Shown here piece by piece: positions 22,460 to 22,573 of a stretch of DNA of 22,573 nucleotides (its first letter is position 1; each line of letters starts with the position of its first letter). A program made the position numbers and the translations under genes. This DNA comes from Gemmatimonas sp. (lineage in GTDB: Bacteria; Gemmatimonadota; Gemmatimonadetes; Gemmatimonadales; Gemmatimonadaceae): assembly GCF_031426495.1 (NCBI RefSeq), contig NZ_JANPLK010000012.1:1-22573 (forward strand). Reading direction: 5' to 3'. The notes under the pieces were generated by a model that did no database searches, had not been told where the DNA came from, and saw only the letters and a list, made by a program, of their open reading frames with translations.

Positions 22460-22573
22460 ATGGCGCGGGTCATTGAAGTAGTCGCGTATGATGCACGATG
22501 GCCGGCTGCGTTTGACGCCGAAGCGACGGAGTTGCGCGAAGTATTTGGCGTACGAGCGCTCACGATCGAACAT
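22460..22573 (+). CDS. Cassette 3: GrpB/UPF0157 family protein, N-terminal part
   Basis: Thirty-eight residues are visible before the window ends. VIEVVAYDARWPAAFDAEA followed by LREVFGVRALTIEH matches the N-terminus of the GrpB/UPF0157 family, which belongs to the nucleotidyltransferase-like superfamily; the IEH is normally followed by a GST-V-G-KP-D motif that lies beyond the window. GrpB proteins are found repeatedly as integron cassette genes. The ATG is 17 bases after the attC-2 core, an ordinary leader for a cassette. Biochemical role is not established. Confidence 0.75.
   Translation, partial: MARVIEVVAYDARWPAAFDAEATELREVFGVRALTIEH

Larger units (their letters stand above)
20010..22573 (+). 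mobile_element. Integron with integrase and cassettes in the same direction
   Basis: The element consists of intI, an att-core region (21060-21264), two complete cassettes ending in attC sites at 21799-21888 and 22319-22443, and the start of a third. Each attC has GTT cores at its 3' end, so the cassettes read away from intI on the plus strand. intI also reads on the plus strand, so the array sits at its 3' end. Class 1 and Vibrio integrons have intI divergent from the array; the present layout is known in Treponema denticola. The right end is beyond the window. Confidence 0.88.

Noticed and set aside
22218..22481. Open frame of 87 aa in cassette 2/3
   Set aside because: It runs straight through the attC-2 hairpin and ends inside the GrpB gene in another frame.
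1..22573. CRISPR arrays, rRNA, tRNA genes and insertion sequences
   Set aside because: I saw no regular repeat-spacer structure, no tRNA-like cloverleaf sequence and no transposase.

Overview
The window looks like chromosomal DNA of a Gemmatimonadota (Gemmatimonas-like) bacterium. This is inferred from high GC, a large Ser/Thr kinase fused to a TolB/WD40-like propeller, an ECF sigma factor paired with a second kinase, a PEP-CTERM protein and futalosine-pathway menaquinone genes. No 16S rRNA or other decisive marker is present.

Layout. 1-4075: rlmN (23S rRNA/tRNA methyltransferase), a secreted protein of unknown function, and a solitary degenerate integron attC-like hairpin (2179-2289). The hairpin's 3' core overlaps the stop codon of a convergent DUF3253 gene, which follows a Tat-exported amidase on the minus strand. 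4222-6885: membrane Ser/Thr kinase with an extracytoplasmic propeller. 6934-7626: vapBC-type toxin-antitoxin pair with tandem operator-like repeats overlapping a promoter-like sequence. 7812-9642: trmL, convergent with the overlapping menaquinone pair mqnB-mqnD. 9690-11442: an AHSA1-VOC fusion protein, divergent from a PEP-CTERM secreted protein. 11516-14774 (minus): an ECF sigma factor followed by a Ser/Thr kinase with a TPR-like tail, a typical signalling pair. 14842-19734: a LysR regulator divergent from dabB-dabA, a two-component inorganic-carbon (bicarbonate/CO2) uptake system with all four expected DabA metal/active-site residues.

20010-22573 (window end): an integron. A complete integron integrase (IntI, with the integron-specific insert) is followed on the same strand by att-like cores and a cassette array. 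Cassette 1 encodes a 131-aa polytopic membrane protein and ends in attC-1. Cassette 2 encodes an 89-aa two-TM protein and ends in attC-2. Cassette 3 starts a GrpB/UPF0157 protein cut by the window edge. Both attC sites fold into long hairpins with two unpaired bases on the 5' arm. The integrase points toward its cassettes and the array lies at its 3' end, the reverse of the class 1/Vibrio layout and similar to what is described in Treponema denticola. A G-quadruplex motif covers the intI stop codon.

The most notable point is that the solitary hairpin at 2179-2289, about 18 kb away, has the same design as the array attC sites (same unpaired-base positions, CTGCTG/CTGCAG arm, GCTCGC-rich loop). 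This suggests that the secreted-protein gene before it is an old cassette inserted outside the array, or the remnant of another array. The rest is ordinary housekeeping and signalling sequence.
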